This document shows, one piece after another, positions 48,401 through 57,699 of a DNA stretch of 64,000 bases (positions within the stretch are counted from its first letter, which is position 1; every line of letters starts with the position of its first letter). Under the pieces are notes generated by a model, which did not search any database, was not told the origin of the DNA, and worked only from the letters and a program-made list of their open reading frames with translations. The stretch lies in NCBI RefSeq assembly GCF_009296315.1, contig NZ_WHLY01000002.1, positions 6,236,501 to 6,300,500 of the forward strand. The letters are read 5' to 3'. Both the position numbers and the translations under genes were made by a program. Origin of the DNA: Salmonirosea aquatica. Its GTDB lineage: Bacteria; Bacteroidota; Bacteroidia; Cytophagales; Spirosomataceae.

Positions 48401-48432
48401 CGCCACACCTGCTAGTAGGTGTGGCGTTTTTT
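48401..48432 (+). terminator. Original ssrA terminator, displaced by the prophage
   Basis: The 10-bp stem CGCCACACCT/AGGTGTGGCG with a 6-nt loop is followed by TTTTTTATTT. Four bases after attR, with no other gene to serve, it is what followed tmRNA before integration. Confidence 0.8.
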
Positions 48433-48821
48433 ATTTGCCGTGACAAAAACAAAGAAAAAACGGTATTTAAGAGAGTATTTGAAAGGTGAAAGCATTGAAT
48501 ATATTCGAAGTGCGCCATTTCATCTCCTACCGGAGCCGGCAAAATCGAGCGCCAACGGTACGCCGTCGCGGCATTGGTCTATGAAAAATGTGCTGCCGGA
48601 GCATTATTACAGTCCCGATGAACAGGGCCAACATCTAACCGGATGGGTAATGTTTTATTATCACCAGTAGTATCATGACCGGGACGCCGGGACACTCACT
48701 GGATAATCTACATCCCGCGGATGCGTATTGGGGCCGTCAGGAGCAAATTGTAGCAGAGTGCAAAAAACCTAAACAGTTATCGATGCTGAAACGACGGAAA
48801 AGGGGCGCGCCGCTGCACTTA
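48431..48821 (+). pseudogene. Degraded transposase C-terminus (IS3/rve type)
   Basis: The first frame reads EYLKGESIEYIRSAPFHLLP and SMKNVLPEHYYSPDEQ...TGWVMFYYHQ, then a stop. A shifted frame continues HSLDNLHPADAYWGRQEQIV to about 48821. This matches the end of DDE integrase-core transposases (HIRGAPYHP...RSMKN...YYSPEE...YHxSLxNxTPADVYxGR). At least one stop, one frameshift and a missing N-terminal two-thirds make it a relic. Confidence 0.7.
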
Positions 48822-48931
48822 TATTTTTCAGCGAGTATAATGGGTTTAAAACCGTTTCTTCTCTTTTCACTGCTCCGGCTGTCCATTTTTTGTTGGCGAC
48901 AGACAGCAGTAGCGACTCAATGGAAGAGCCA

Positions 48932-49471
48932 TTATTGTGTGTTAATTTTTTCTTTTAAATTCTTATTTACATTTCTAATTATCCCATTTGAAATCATTGA
49001 ATTGGGGATTAAAATTTTATCCTTTTTTTCATCCTCAATTGTAATATCATGTAAATCTAATTCAATTACTCTTCCTCTATTACCTTGGATTTCAATTATG
49101 TCATTAATCTTAAATGGTTTCTTAATAATTAGAAAAGCTCCGCTCATGATATTACTTAAAATTTGTTGAGAAGCAAATCCCAATATCAAAGTGGAAGCTC
49201 CAGCTCCCGCAAATAAAGAATGCGCAAAATTTTCAGAAATAGGCAATGTCAACAGTGCCCATCCTAAACCGAAAAAATAAATTGTTGCAATAATGATATG
49301 TTTTAGAAACACAAAGCTTGTACTATCTATATTTTGATCTTCACTTTTTCTTTTTAATATTCTCTGCAGATACTTTCCTATAAGCGAAGCAATTATTACG
49401 GTTACTAAAACAATAATTCCAAAAATGATTAAAGTTTCAGAATCTGCAATTATTTTTTTTGTCTTATCCAT
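48932..49471 (-). CDS. MscS-family mechanosensitive channel, short form
   Basis: The 179-residue protein has two N-terminal membrane helices (LIIFGIIVLVTVIIASLIGK; HIIIATIYFFGLGWALLTLP). The family's pore-helix and beta-domain signature follows: GASTLILGFASQQILSNIMS, then PFKINDIIEIQGNRGRVIEL and ILIPNSMISNGIIRN. It ends soon after, lacking the usual C-terminal alpha-beta domain, but the frame looks intact. It lets ions out under osmotic shock. AT-rich; sits between two transposase relics. Confidence 0.85.
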   Translation of the reverse strand: MDKTKKIIADSETLIIFGIIVLVTVIIASLIGKYLQRILKRKSEDQNIDSTSFVFLKHIIIATIYFFGLGWALLTLPISENFAHSLFAGAGASTLILGFASQQILSNIMSGAFLIIKKPFKINDIIEIQGNRGRVIELDLHDITIEDEKKDKILIPNSMISNGIIRNVNKNLKEKINTQ

Positions 49472-49968
49472 AATATTTTTATTGATAGATAAATTAGTTT
49501 ATAAAGAATCCCATTTCCCTTTTACGGAAATGGGACGAGTTTATTATGGAGTTATTGCCTAAGAGCTTGTTTGGAATTTGTATTGAACAGAATTTCAGTA
49601 TGTTAAAGAATTGGGAATCCCAAATAGCTGACTTGATCAAGCAAAAATGGTGAGTAGCTTTCACAGAAATTTACATGTTCATTAGTTCTTCGATTCGTTT
49701 GATGACCAATTCAACGATTATTCCGCAAGTATTGAGTTTTGCCAAATTTAATTTCCCAACATGCTCTAATTCTTGCACCTTTACCAATCTACAGGATTTA
49801 GCTGTGGTGGCGGACCACTCAGGACTGTACGCCGGCAATGTCTGCAGGTGAACCCATCCTTTCTTGCGGCTCAGGAAGTTTTCACCTGTTGATTTTTACG
49901 AATAGTGGTACCGTTAGCTCAGGGTCCTTACTGATTATGAGCAAGTTTTTTCGGCGGTAGCGCCGACA
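49472..49968. other. About 500 bp without a supported gene
   Basis: Non-coding or degraded host DNA between the MscS gene and a transposase relic. I see no open frame with protein-like composition and no repeat or RNA. Confidence 0.5.
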
Positions 49969-50345
49969 CTACTCCTTTGACAACCAAACCACATCAGCTC
50001 CGTTAAATGCCGCACCCCGCCCACCCGTATACAAGCGTCCTTTGGGAGCCATCGCCACTATCAGACTGAGGTGGTTCCGTCCTGCTTTCTCGGTAATGAC
50101 TGGTGTCTGTTCCCTGGGTACCCATTCGGCCGCTGCCTAGGTTCGACTTAGAAAAGGCAGCAGATAGCAGACCCATCAGGTTTGCACTATACTAAGTCAG
50201 CCTCGCCATCTTATCTGATTTTTTCAGCGTCCGGCTCACCCACCCTTCCATTGGGCCCAAAGCTTGGGCGATTTTGGTCTATTTCCAGCCCGCTTCTTTT
50301 AATTAGGCACAGCGCTGACACAGGAGCTCGTGTTCACTTTGTGAT
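49969..50345 (-). pseudogene. Degraded IS630-type transposase
   Basis: On the minus strand an N-terminal HTH relic (WLKEAGWKxTKIAQALGPME, then GWVSRTLKKSDK) lies at about 50210-50320. A C-terminal relic (EWVPREQTPVITEKAGRNHL, then APKGRLYTGGRGAAFNGADV) runs to a stop at 49969-49971. Spacing shows that most of the DDE core is deleted; stops interrupt the first part. Confidence 0.6.
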
Positions 50346-50423
50346 ATCGGCGATCCGATTGTATTTTGCCATCGACCCCAAAATACAATAAATTCACAAT
50401 CCTACTCACTTATCAATAACATA

Positions 50424-50458
50424 AAAAGGTACGCTGAGAAAAAAACAGCGTACCTTTT
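50424..50458 (-). terminator. Terminator-like hairpin similar to the phage leader hairpin
   Basis: AAAAGGTACGCT/AGCGTACCTTTT (50424-50435, 50447-50458) resembles 11822-11857 including the flank AAAAATTGGA. It lies about 80 bp beyond the stop of the M1 gene and probably terminates it. Confidence 0.6.
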
Positions 50459-50540
50459 GTAAAAAATTGGATGGAAAAGCTGAGTGTGGGGGAAGACATT
50501 TGTAAAATGTGCCTTCCAGAATACCTCGAACATGGCATTA

Positions 50541-52997
50541 TTACCCGTCCATGTGCATCATATTATCGTCAAGCCTCAGGTCGATCATCAGGTGGTTGGG
50601 GTCAATGCCGCCGCGTGCGGGTGTTCGCGGTACGGTCACTTGAATGGTCTGTTCCCCCGAGCGTATGCGGTGCATCCGAAGGTAGAGAGGCTCGCTTGTC
50701 CCCTTGCCCTCCTCATAAAGGCCAACCTCCAGCCAATCCTCCATCGGAACTTCTTTTTCATGACCCGTTCTATCCACTATTACCTTTTGTGCCTGTACCC
50801 TCATAGTCACCTGCCAGCTGCCTGCTTTGTTTTGCTTTACCGCCAGTTGCTTTGTTTTGAGGCGCCAATACGTGTTCTGCTCAAACAGGTCGTGTAACAG
50901 GTAATGTAAAGAGTCCGGGGTGATGTTTTGTAGTTCCCGGTAAAGGTCCGGGGTGGCCGGCAGGGGTACCTCCCCCGCGTCGTGCTTTTGGAGCAGACGT
51001 CGCAGCGCGGCATTGACCTTTTCCTTGCCGATGTACTTACTCAGGGCATGCAGGGCGAGTCCCCCCTTTCGGTAGTAGAGAAATTCTTCATTCGCCCGGA
51101 GCAGGGTAGCCGTGGCGCCTGAGCGGGGCATTTCGTAGAAGGAATGCAGAAAGTCCACGTATCGTTGCAAATGCCCCTCGCCGTAGCTCCTTTCCAGAAC
51201 CTGCATGCCAGAGTACACGGCCAGGCCCTCAATCAGAACCCCGGCTCCCTCGACGTAGGCCGGGGTCAACCGGGCCATCCCCCACCACTGGTGCGCCACT
51301 TCATGCGCCAGAATGTAGTAGGGCAGGTCGAACCCATCCGGGCTGTCATCGGGATTCATCAGGGCGTACTGTTCTCCGTAGTAGATGATGCCCGCATCCG
51401 CAGTGGCTCCTGCTCCGGGACCGGCGCGCTCTACTACGGTCAGATGGCCAAAGGGGTAGGGGCCGAACTGCGCCGTGTAATACGCCAGCGAAGCCTGTAC
51501 GCTCCGGAGCATACGGTCTATGTTCCGGGCGTGTCCGGGATGGTAGTACACCCGGATTGCAACGTTATTCCATTGGCTTTCCCGCACCGCGTATTTACCG
51601 GACAGGATGGCGTACTCGCTCCCGATGGGAGCATCCGTCAGGTAGTGGAAGTAGCACCGGCCGCCTTCCGTCCAGGTTTTAAGCAACTTACCTGGTGCAA
51701 CGACTACTTCATCCTGTGCCGTACCCACAATGGCTTCGAAGGTAGTCTGATCGGTACTGAACGGCTTTTTTCGGGCCTGCTGGTCCTCGAGGGAGGGAAG
51801 TACTGGGCGCGCCGGAAGTGTATACTTTTTTCTTACGACCGCATCCATTATCTCCCGATGACGTTGGTAACCAATCGTAGGAAGCAGGTCGTAATTTGTA
51901 AAGTAGGTGCCATTCTCTACCACCAAGTCATTGGTACCGCTATGCCGGAAGCCATGCGGTTTATAATACACTACAAAGTTCACTTGGAATGAACCTCCTG
52001 GCTGTAGCGGTTGATTCAGCCTGTAAATGTGGTGGTGGAGTTTTTTGCCTATCACCACGCCAACGGCTGGCCGACTGAAACTTACTTCTCTAAACTCTAC
52101 ACCCAAAGCGCTCCCTATATGGATGGTGTCTAGGGATACTGCCTCCTTGTTTACCAAGGTATAGGTACCCCGTATGACAGCTTCCTGCCGGTCGGGATAG
52201 AGTTCGACGTGCAGCCGGGTGGCTGTCAGCTGGGGGTGCGGAGTCTGGAGGTACTGGCCGTAGCGCCGTTCGTATTCGGCCTTCTTTTCCAGTAGGTCGG
52301 CTGTGGTTAGGTACTCGTTGCGCACATTGGTATTGTAGAAAATGAAGCTTCCCAGGGTAAGAACAAACCCAACACCGACTGTGGCTATCCAGATGGTTGA
52401 GGGGGTGAAGCGGCGCTTTGCTGACTGAATTCGGTAGCTCAGACGTTGATCGCTTCCCCGTACCCAGAGCAATCTCCCTGCCACGGCAAGCAGTATACCC
52501 CAGGCTACCCAGTATAGCTTAAACCAAAGCCACGGCCCAAGCGTAGGTCCGAAACCCCGCATGTCAGTGTACCACCATCCCGGGTCTGCGCCAAAAATAA
52601 GCATGGGGTGCTCCACCCCAAAATGGGAGGAAAAAGCCATGAAGCTGTAAAGCAAAAGCACCACCAGGTACCCTATGTATTTTTGATTCGCCATTACGTG
52701 CACCACCAGGGCCAGCAAAGCAAAGAGCAGGTAGTCTGCCAGCTGGAGCCCGAAAAGCACCTGCAGGTACAGGTCTATCTCGAAGTTGTGGTAATCCAGG
52801 TGTAGTTGCATCCCGATACCTCCGATCATGAGCAGTACCATCCAAGCCACGATGGTCAGAGTCAGACCCAGGAACTTGCCGCTCAGGAGCGCCCAATCCG
52901 GTACCGGCGCGGCATCGATTATATCACTCAGGCCCGCATCCCGCTCACGCCAGACCAGCTCGCCCGCGAAGTACATGATGAGAAGCGGGATCACCAC
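50541..52997 (-). CDS. M1-family aminopeptidase part of ABC permease/peptidase (split by frameshift)
   Basis: The first about 230 residues are membrane helices continuing an ABC-2 permease (LLIMYFAGELVWRERDAGLS; YLVVLLLYSFMAFSS). The rest is a gluzincin domain with the zinc motif HEVAHQWWG (about 563) and a downstream Glu in IEGLAVYSGMQVLE. In Bacteroidota these are normally one protein of about 1200 aa with the upstream 384-aa permease. Adding one C to the CCCC run at about 53005 joins the two as VNTPWVVIPLL. The GTG start at 52997 is thus artificial. Membrane-anchored peptidase; substrate unknown. Confidence 0.8.
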   Translation of the reverse strand: MVIPLLIMYFAGELVWRERDAGLSDIIDAAPVPDWALLSGKFLGLTLTIVAWMVLLMIGGIGMQLHLDYHNFEIDLYLQVLFGLQLADYLLFALLALVVHVMANQKYIGYLVVLLLYSFMAFSSHFGVEHPMLIFGADPGWWYTDMRGFGPTLGPWLWFKLYWVAWGILLAVAGRLLWVRGSDQRLSYRIQSAKRRFTPSTIWIATVGVGFVLTLGSFIFYNTNVRNEYLTTADLLEKKAEYERRYGQYLQTPHPQLTATRLHVELYPDRQEAVIRGTYTLVNKEAVSLDTIHIGSALGVEFREVSFSRPAVGVVIGKKLHHHIYRLNQPLQPGGSFQVNFVVYYKPHGFRHSGTNDLVVENGTYFTNYDLLPTIGYQRHREIMDAVVRKKYTLPARPVLPSLEDQQARKKPFSTDQTTFEAIVGTAQDEVVVAPGKLLKTWTEGGRCYFHYLTDAPIGSEYAILSGKYAVRESQWNNVAIRVYYHPGHARNIDRMLRSVQASLAYYTAQFGPYPFGHLTVVERAGPGAGATADAGIIYYGEQYALMNPDDSPDGFDLPYYILAHEVAHQWWGMARLTPAYVEGAGVLIEGLAVYSGMQVLERSYGEGHLQRYVDFLHSFYEMPRSGATATLLRANEEFLYYRKGGLALHALSKYIGKEKVNAALRRLLQKHDAGEVPLPATPDLYRELQNITPDSLHYLLHDLFEQNTYWRLKTKQLAVKQNKAGSWQVTMRVQAQKVIVDRTGHEKEVPMEDWLEVGLYEEGKGTSEPLYLRMHRIRSGEQTIQVTVPRTPARGGIDPNHLMIDLRLDDNMMHMDG

Positions 52998-54145
52998 CCA
53001 GGGGTATTGACACTGCTGACCGGAGCGGCCAGGTAGTTTACCACTTGCTGCGTGGTGGGGAGCAGCGGAATCCCAAATTCGGCAATGATTTGATCACTGA
53101 ACGCTGCCGAGGCCAGGCAAATAGCGCTAACTAGCGTAAGTCCCATAGGATGTCTGGCTATTTTCCCAAAAGAGTCCCACGCAATGGTCAGCGTCTGATG
53201 AAAATGGGTGGCAAAACCAAAACCACGTCGAACCTGAGGAACAGAAATAGCGGATGCGCTAACGATTGCGGTTTCTGCTTTTTTGGCCTGTACTTTTGGC
53301 CGCCACGAAAAGCGACTCCACCAGCGGTTGGTTTCAGGATTGGTCCTACTGAAGCGGAGGTAGGTGAGCCACAACAACCCCAGGGCCACGCCAAGCCAAA
53401 GAATGCGATTCCACAGGTACATCCCTTCCAGCGTAACCTGTCGCGTGTTTTTCTCGCTGGGTGTCCATGTTTGCAATTCGTTGCCAATGATTCCGGCCAC
53501 ACCGACCGGATCCAGTACTTTGAGCAAGTCCCAATTCCCGAAGAGGTTTGCCGCCCCAACCGCAATCATCTGGGGAAAAACGGCCAGCAGCAAGCTGGCC
53601 ATATAACTGGCCGCCACCTGGCGGGTGAGCTTTGCAAGGGCGAATTGGAGCGCGGTGGCCACGAAAGCATTCGGTAAGGCGATCAAGCAGTAGACATTCA
53701 GGTAAACGGTTGGCCTGAACGGCAGTAGTTCACCCTGATCGATGCCCCGCAGGGAGTCCAGACCGGGCAGGTAGAAGAAAAGCAGTATGCCCACCGGCAA
53801 AGAAAGCAGCAGCAGGGCATTCACCGCAAAGGCCGCCATAAATTTTCCACTTAGGTAGCTGGACCTACTGACTGGTGTTGTATATACGAGCGGATGAATA
53901 CGCGTCTGCACATCGCGGGCTGCTGCTTCTCCGGCTATTGACGCGCCTATCACCAGCCAGATAAGGCCGCCAAGGACTGTGAGGGCCGTAATGAGGAAGG
54001 TATTGTTGGGGTATACGCCGTCACCCGGTTTGATGACCTGGTTCATGCCCATTACAAACGCGAGAAGAACGACCAGATAGAGCCAGGTGGAAATGCGCCT
54101 TGCCAGATAGGCCAACTCATAGCGAAAGATCTTCCAGAACTTCAT
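52991..54145 (-). CDS. ABC-2 type permease, N-terminal half of the split ABC/M1 protein
   Basis: The 384-residue protein starts MKFWKIFRYELAYLARRIST, with several membrane helices (WLYLVVLLAFVMGMN; LTVLGGLIWLVIGASIAG; NALLLLSLPVGILLFFYLP). It ends abruptly NTPGW at a frameshift; the next frame carries the continuation. Read together with the ATPase (4-nt overlap, 54142-54145) it forms an exporter or a membrane-linked protease complex. Confidence 0.8.
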   Translation of the reverse strand: MKFWKIFRYELAYLARRISTWLYLVVLLAFVMGMNQVIKPGDGVYPNNTFLITALTVLGGLIWLVIGASIAGEAAARDVQTRIHPLVYTTPVSRSSYLSGKFMAAFAVNALLLLSLPVGILLFFYLPGLDSLRGIDQGELLPFRPTVYLNVYCLIALPNAFVATALQFALAKLTRQVAASYMASLLLAVFPQMIAVGAANLFGNWDLLKVLDPVGVAGIIGNELQTWTPSEKNTRQVTLEGMYLWNRILWLGVALGLLWLTYLRFSRTNPETNRWWSRFSWRPKVQAKKAETAIVSASAISVPQVRRGFGFATHFHQTLTIAWDSFGKIARHPMGLTLVSAICLASAAFSDQIIAEFGIPLLPTTQQVVNYLAAPVSSVNTPGW

Positions 54146-55071
54146 CGTGTGGTCTCCGGTTTGTGGCTTCGAGTCGATCCGGTCAGGGTCGTGAAGTAGA
54201 CATCCTCCAGATCGGGGGCCACGGACTCAAAGCCATTGCCGGGATCTGTTTCTTCGTAGACATGGACTACCGTTCGTCCGCTCAGCAACTTGGTGGAGAT
54301 GACTGTATGTTCCCGCTCCAACGCGGGCAAACCCCTTTTCTCCACGATGCGGCGCCAGATTTTTCCCCGTATTCCCTCCACAACTTTTAAAGTCTCGGCT
54401 TCCAGCAGGATCCGTCCCTGGTCGATGATGGCCATTCGGGTGCAGAGCTCGCTGACATCTTCCACAATGTGGGTGGATAGGATTACGACGCTTTTCTCGC
54501 CGAGTTCGCTCAACAGGTTCAGAAAGCGCACCCGCTCGGCCGGGTCCAGCCCGGCCGTGGGTTCATCCACGATCAACAGCTTTGGACTGCCCAGCAGGGC
54601 CACCGCCACGCCGAAGCGCTGCCGCATGCCTCCGGAGAAACCGCCCAGTTTCTGCCGGCGCTTTTCCCAGAGGTTGGTTTGTTTCAGTAAAGCTTGTACC
54701 ACTTCTCTCCTGGAAGCCCGGTGGGTAATGCCTTTGAGCACGGCGAAGTAGTCCAGCATATCCTCGGCTCTTGCTTTTGGGTAGAGCCCGAATTCCTGCG
54801 GCAGGTACCCCAGCGCCTGGCGTGCTTCGTCCTTTTGTTTCAAAATATCTATTTCTCCCAATAAGATCTGCCCTTCATCCGGCTCCTGTAGTGTCGCCAA
54901 AGTGCGCATCAGGGTAGACTTGCCGGCCCCGTTGGGGCCGAGCAGGCCATACATGCCATTTGGTATGGTGAGGGAAACATCCCGGAGCGCCTGAACCGCT
55001 GCGGCGGACCGCCCATTGGGATAGGCTTTGGAGATGTTGTGGATAGAAAGGCTAACCAGGCTATTTTCCAT
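54142..55071 (-). CDS. ABC transporter ATP-binding protein
   Basis: The 309-residue protein starts MENSLVSLSIHNISKAYPNG. Walker A LLGPNGAGKSTLM (about 45), Q-loop YLPQEFGLYP, signature GFSGGMRQR (about 147), Walker B LLIVDEPTAGLDP (about 167) and switch STHIVED are all intact. It powers the downstream permease/M1 protein. The operon is divergent from a LytS-type kinase and regulator, which probably control it. Confidence 0.9.
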   Translation of the reverse strand: MENSLVSLSIHNISKAYPNGRSAAAVQALRDVSLTIPNGMYGLLGPNGAGKSTLMRTLATLQEPDEGQILLGEIDILKQKDEARQALGYLPQEFGLYPKARAEDMLDYFAVLKGITHRASRREVVQALLKQTNLWEKRRQKLGGFSGGMRQRFGVAVALLGSPKLLIVDEPTAGLDPAERVRFLNLLSELGEKSVVILSTHIVEDVSELCTRMAIIDQGRILLEAETLKVVEGIRGKIWRRIVEKRGLPALEREHTVISTKLLSGRTVVHVYEETDPGNGFESVAPDLEDVYFTTLTGSTRSHKPETTR

Positions 55072-55325
55072 AGGTACCAAGAATATTGCGGTGATGTTTT
55101 TGCAGGTAGACAGCGCAGCATTTCAAAATGCTTTGCTTTTCTGTGCCTGTTCGACCCAAAAGAACCGGTACTCGAAATGAAAGCAAAAAGCGATATACCA
55201 CCGTGGCAAAGCATTCTGCCGATTGCGGCTTTCCTTCTGCCAATTCACTGGCAGGATGAATCGGCCCGTTCGCAGATTGGAATACGCTTCCGGTCGAATA
55301 GGCATGGAGGTACCGAAGGATCAGA

Positions 55326-55333
55326 TAATTTTG
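55326..55333 (+). promoter_or_regulatory. TAnnTTTG box directly before kinase gene
   Basis: TAATTTTG is an exact -7 type box. Its expected start point (about 55338-55341) coincides with the ATG of the kinase, implying a leaderless mRNA or a downstream start. Confidence 0.35.
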
Positions 55334-55337
55334 TCGG

Positions 55338-56375
55338 ATGAATCGGATAAAAAAAGTATTCACGCTGCTCCACATCGTCCTCTGGATCCTGTTTAGTCTG
55401 GTGATTGCTCTGCAGCACAGCCAGGATACCGCCCATTGGTTTATCTTAACCGTGGATGTACTGCTGACGAGTCTCTATGTTTTTTACAGCCATTTCTATC
55501 TTTTGACCCGGTTGTCCGGTAAAAGAAAGAGAGGTACCTATTACCTCAGGCTGGCAGCTATCCTGTGGTCAGGGCCTTTGCTGTATGTGCTTTTGCACTA
55601 CAAAAAGCTGGATACCTTCGACCTTTTTTCTGAATATTATTTTATCTCCCTGATCTCCCTAGTAGTTCCGTTTATCTTTCTCAGCTGGTTGGCCAAGGTG
55701 ACGGAGAATCTGGTGCTCAATACCATCCGCAAGGAGCAGCTGGAGAAACAGGCCGTAGAGGCGGAGCTGTACTACTTGAAATCACAGATCAATCCTCACT
55801 TTCTATTCAATACCCTCAACAACATCCACACGCTGGTCTACAAGCAGGCCCCGGCAGCCCCGGAGGCCGTCCTTCGCTTGTCTTCCCTGATGCGCTACAT
55901 GATCTATGAATCGAATGCCGCCACGGTGCCGCTTGAAAGAGAAATAAAGTACCTGCTGGACTATGTGAGCCTACAGCAGCTGCGGTATAAGAAAAGTCCG
56001 GTGGTGGACCTGAAAGTGGAGGGAGACGCCACTTCCTGTTATATCGCTCCGTTGCTCTTCATCCACCTCCTGGAGAATGCCTACAAACACAGCCCCGCCC
56101 GTCTGGAGCCCGGTGATGTGAAGGTAACGATGGAAATCAATGACCATACGCTTACCTTGAGTATCCAAAATCCGGTTGGAAAGAATGGGGGCAATGCCCT
56201 GGAAAGCCCGGGGGGAATCGGGCTCCCGAATGTTCGCAAGCGGCTGGCCCTGTTATATCCCGATCAGTACAGCCTGGAAACCCGCCAGCTGGGTGGCCTG
56301 TTCACCGTTCTTTTAAATATCCAGGGTCTCCATCGACCGCCTAATCATGCGAAAACTTACCTGCTATATCATTGA
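55338..56375 (+). CDS. LytS/YehU-type sensor histidine kinase
   Basis: The 345-residue protein has four N-terminal membrane helices (LLHIVLWILFSLVIAL; VDVLLTSLYVFYSHFYLL; AAILWSGPLLYVLLHY; SLISLVVPFIFLSWLA) and no extracellular sensor domain. A His_kinase region follows with INPHFLFNTLNNIHTLV (His about 152), and an ATPase with LLENAYKHSP and GGIGLPNVRKRL. It overlaps the response regulator by 29 nt, so the pair is coupled. It probably governs the divergent ABC/M1 operon. Confidence 0.88.
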   Translation: MNRIKKVFTLLHIVLWILFSLVIALQHSQDTAHWFILTVDVLLTSLYVFYSHFYLLTRLSGKRKRGTYYLRLAAILWSGPLLYVLLHYKKLDTFDLFSEYYFISLISLVVPFIFLSWLAKVTENLVLNTIRKEQLEKQAVEAELYYLKSQINPHFLFNTLNNIHTLVYKQAPAAPEAVLRLSSLMRYMIYESNAATVPLEREIKYLLDYVSLQQLRYKKSPVVDLKVEGDATSCYIAPLLFIHLLENAYKHSPARLEPGDVKVTMEINDHTLTLSIQNPVGKNGGNALESPGGIGLPNVRKRLALLYPDQYSLETRQLGGLFTVLLNIQGLHRPPNHAKTYLLYH

Positions 56376-57072
56376 CGACGAGCCTCTGGCTCAGGAAATA
56401 CTGGAAGAATACGTAGCCAAAGTTCCTTTTCTGGAATTGCAAGGTACCTTTATGAGTCCTATGGAAGCGGCGGCGCAAATGGACCGGGACAAACCCGGGC
56501 TGCTTTTCCTTGACGTCAATATGCCCAACCTAGATGGGCTCACCTTTGTTTCCATGCTGAATCCCCGGCCGATGATCATCCTGACGACGGCCTACGACCA
56601 GTATGCTCTGAAAGCATTCGACCTGGAAGTGAAGGATTACCTGCTAAAGCCTTTTTCCTTTGAGCGGTTTTATCAGGGAGTACTGCGCCTGTACCAGGAA
56701 TCAGGGGTCGAACGGGTGCCGACGCTCGGGGAAACCGCGGGAGAGCCGGCCTACGGGCAGGAGTATCTGTTTTTGAAAGTCGGGCATCGCATCCAGAAAG
56801 TTTCCATCCGTGACATTCTATACATTGAGGGGATGCGGGACTATTTGATGATTCACACTACTCGGGAAGGGTTGATGACGCTGCTGAGCTTTGCGCAGCT
56901 GGAGGAGCTACTGCCTGCCCCACATTTTGCCCGCGTTCATCGCTCCTATATGGTGGCCATCGACAAGATCGATCATATCGAGAGAAACCGGATCTGGATT
57001 GGCAAACAGACCATTCCCATCAGTAATACGTACAGCGATGGTTTTTATAAGAAATTGCGGGGGCTGGGATGA
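56347..57072 (+). CDS. LytTR response regulator
   Basis: The 241-residue protein has a receiver domain with IIDDEP, phospho-Asp in LLFLDVNMPNLDG (about 56) and DYLLKPF. A LytTR DNA-binding domain follows from about residue 140 (FLKVGHRIQKVSIRDILYIE; FARVHRSYMVAIDKIDHIER). It pairs with the upstream kinase. LytTR proteins usually bind two direct repeats; candidate targets lie in the 55072-55337 divergent gap. Confidence 0.9.
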   Translation: MRKLTCYIIDDEPLAQEILEEYVAKVPFLELQGTFMSPMEAAAQMDRDKPGLLFLDVNMPNLDGLTFVSMLNPRPMIILTTAYDQYALKAFDLEVKDYLLKPFSFERFYQGVLRLYQESGVERVPTLGETAGEPAYGQEYLFLKVGHRIQKVSIRDILYIEGMRDYLMIHTTREGLMTLLSFAQLEELLPAPHFARVHRSYMVAIDKIDHIERNRIWIGKQTIPISNTYSDGFYKKLRGLG

Positions 57073-57653
57073 GACAGGCCCGGGGTAGGACTTTTACCGA
57101 ATAAAAAAAGTCCTTGTCAAAGCCCACTTACCCCCACGCGGAAGTGTCAAACCTAGCTCCAGATGCCTTTAAAGGATCGGCCTGAGATTTGAGTAGCCTA
57201 GATATCAGCTCATCACTTCTTTTCATTTATACACTTCTCAGGGGTACCGAAAGCCCTGCCTGAGTTGTTCGACCAAGGAGTAACGATGAATTAAATAGGT
57301 AAGCATAAGCATTCCCTTATGAGGAGCACTGCCGCCTGCATCAGATGGAACCCATTTTGCCGCCGACATTCTCAGGAACAGTTGACCGGGAGAAGATAGG
57401 GATATATCTAGCGGCAGGCCAGTCAGTGTCACCAGTCTTCTCTTGGCACCGCCTCAGAGAAGGCAATAGCTAACGATGGATCCGAGCCAAACATTTCGGT
57501 TGACATCCACCGGAATTAACCCAATGTAAGTCAGCACAGTAGTCAGATTATGAAACATATATAATGACTCCTGTCAAAAAAGGACAAAATTCCATCATGT
57601 TCTATAATTTTTATAATTCATATGTATATACAGACCGGTCACGAATAAATGTG
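57073..57653. other. About 580 bp without a supported gene
   Basis: After the regulator gene no frame has convincing protein character. The minus frame at 57238-57432 is short and unlike anything known. The last 100 bp are AT-rich and serve as upstream region of the TonB receptor gene. Confidence 0.5.
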
Positions 57654-57661
57654 TAATTTTG
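57654..57661 (+). promoter_or_regulatory. TAnnTTTG promoter box of the TonB receptor gene
   Basis: TAATTTTG lies 39 bp before the ATG, with an AT-rich upstream region. No clear TTTG at -33 is seen. The predicted RNA start is about 57668. Confidence 0.5.
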
Positions 57662-57699
57662 TTATGTAACTCTAAAATGGGAGTATTGAACAAGTCCGC

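Noticed and set aside
57238-57432. Small minus-strand gene or IS110 relic
   Set aside because: Only a loose resemblance to transposase C-termini; no motif could be aligned.
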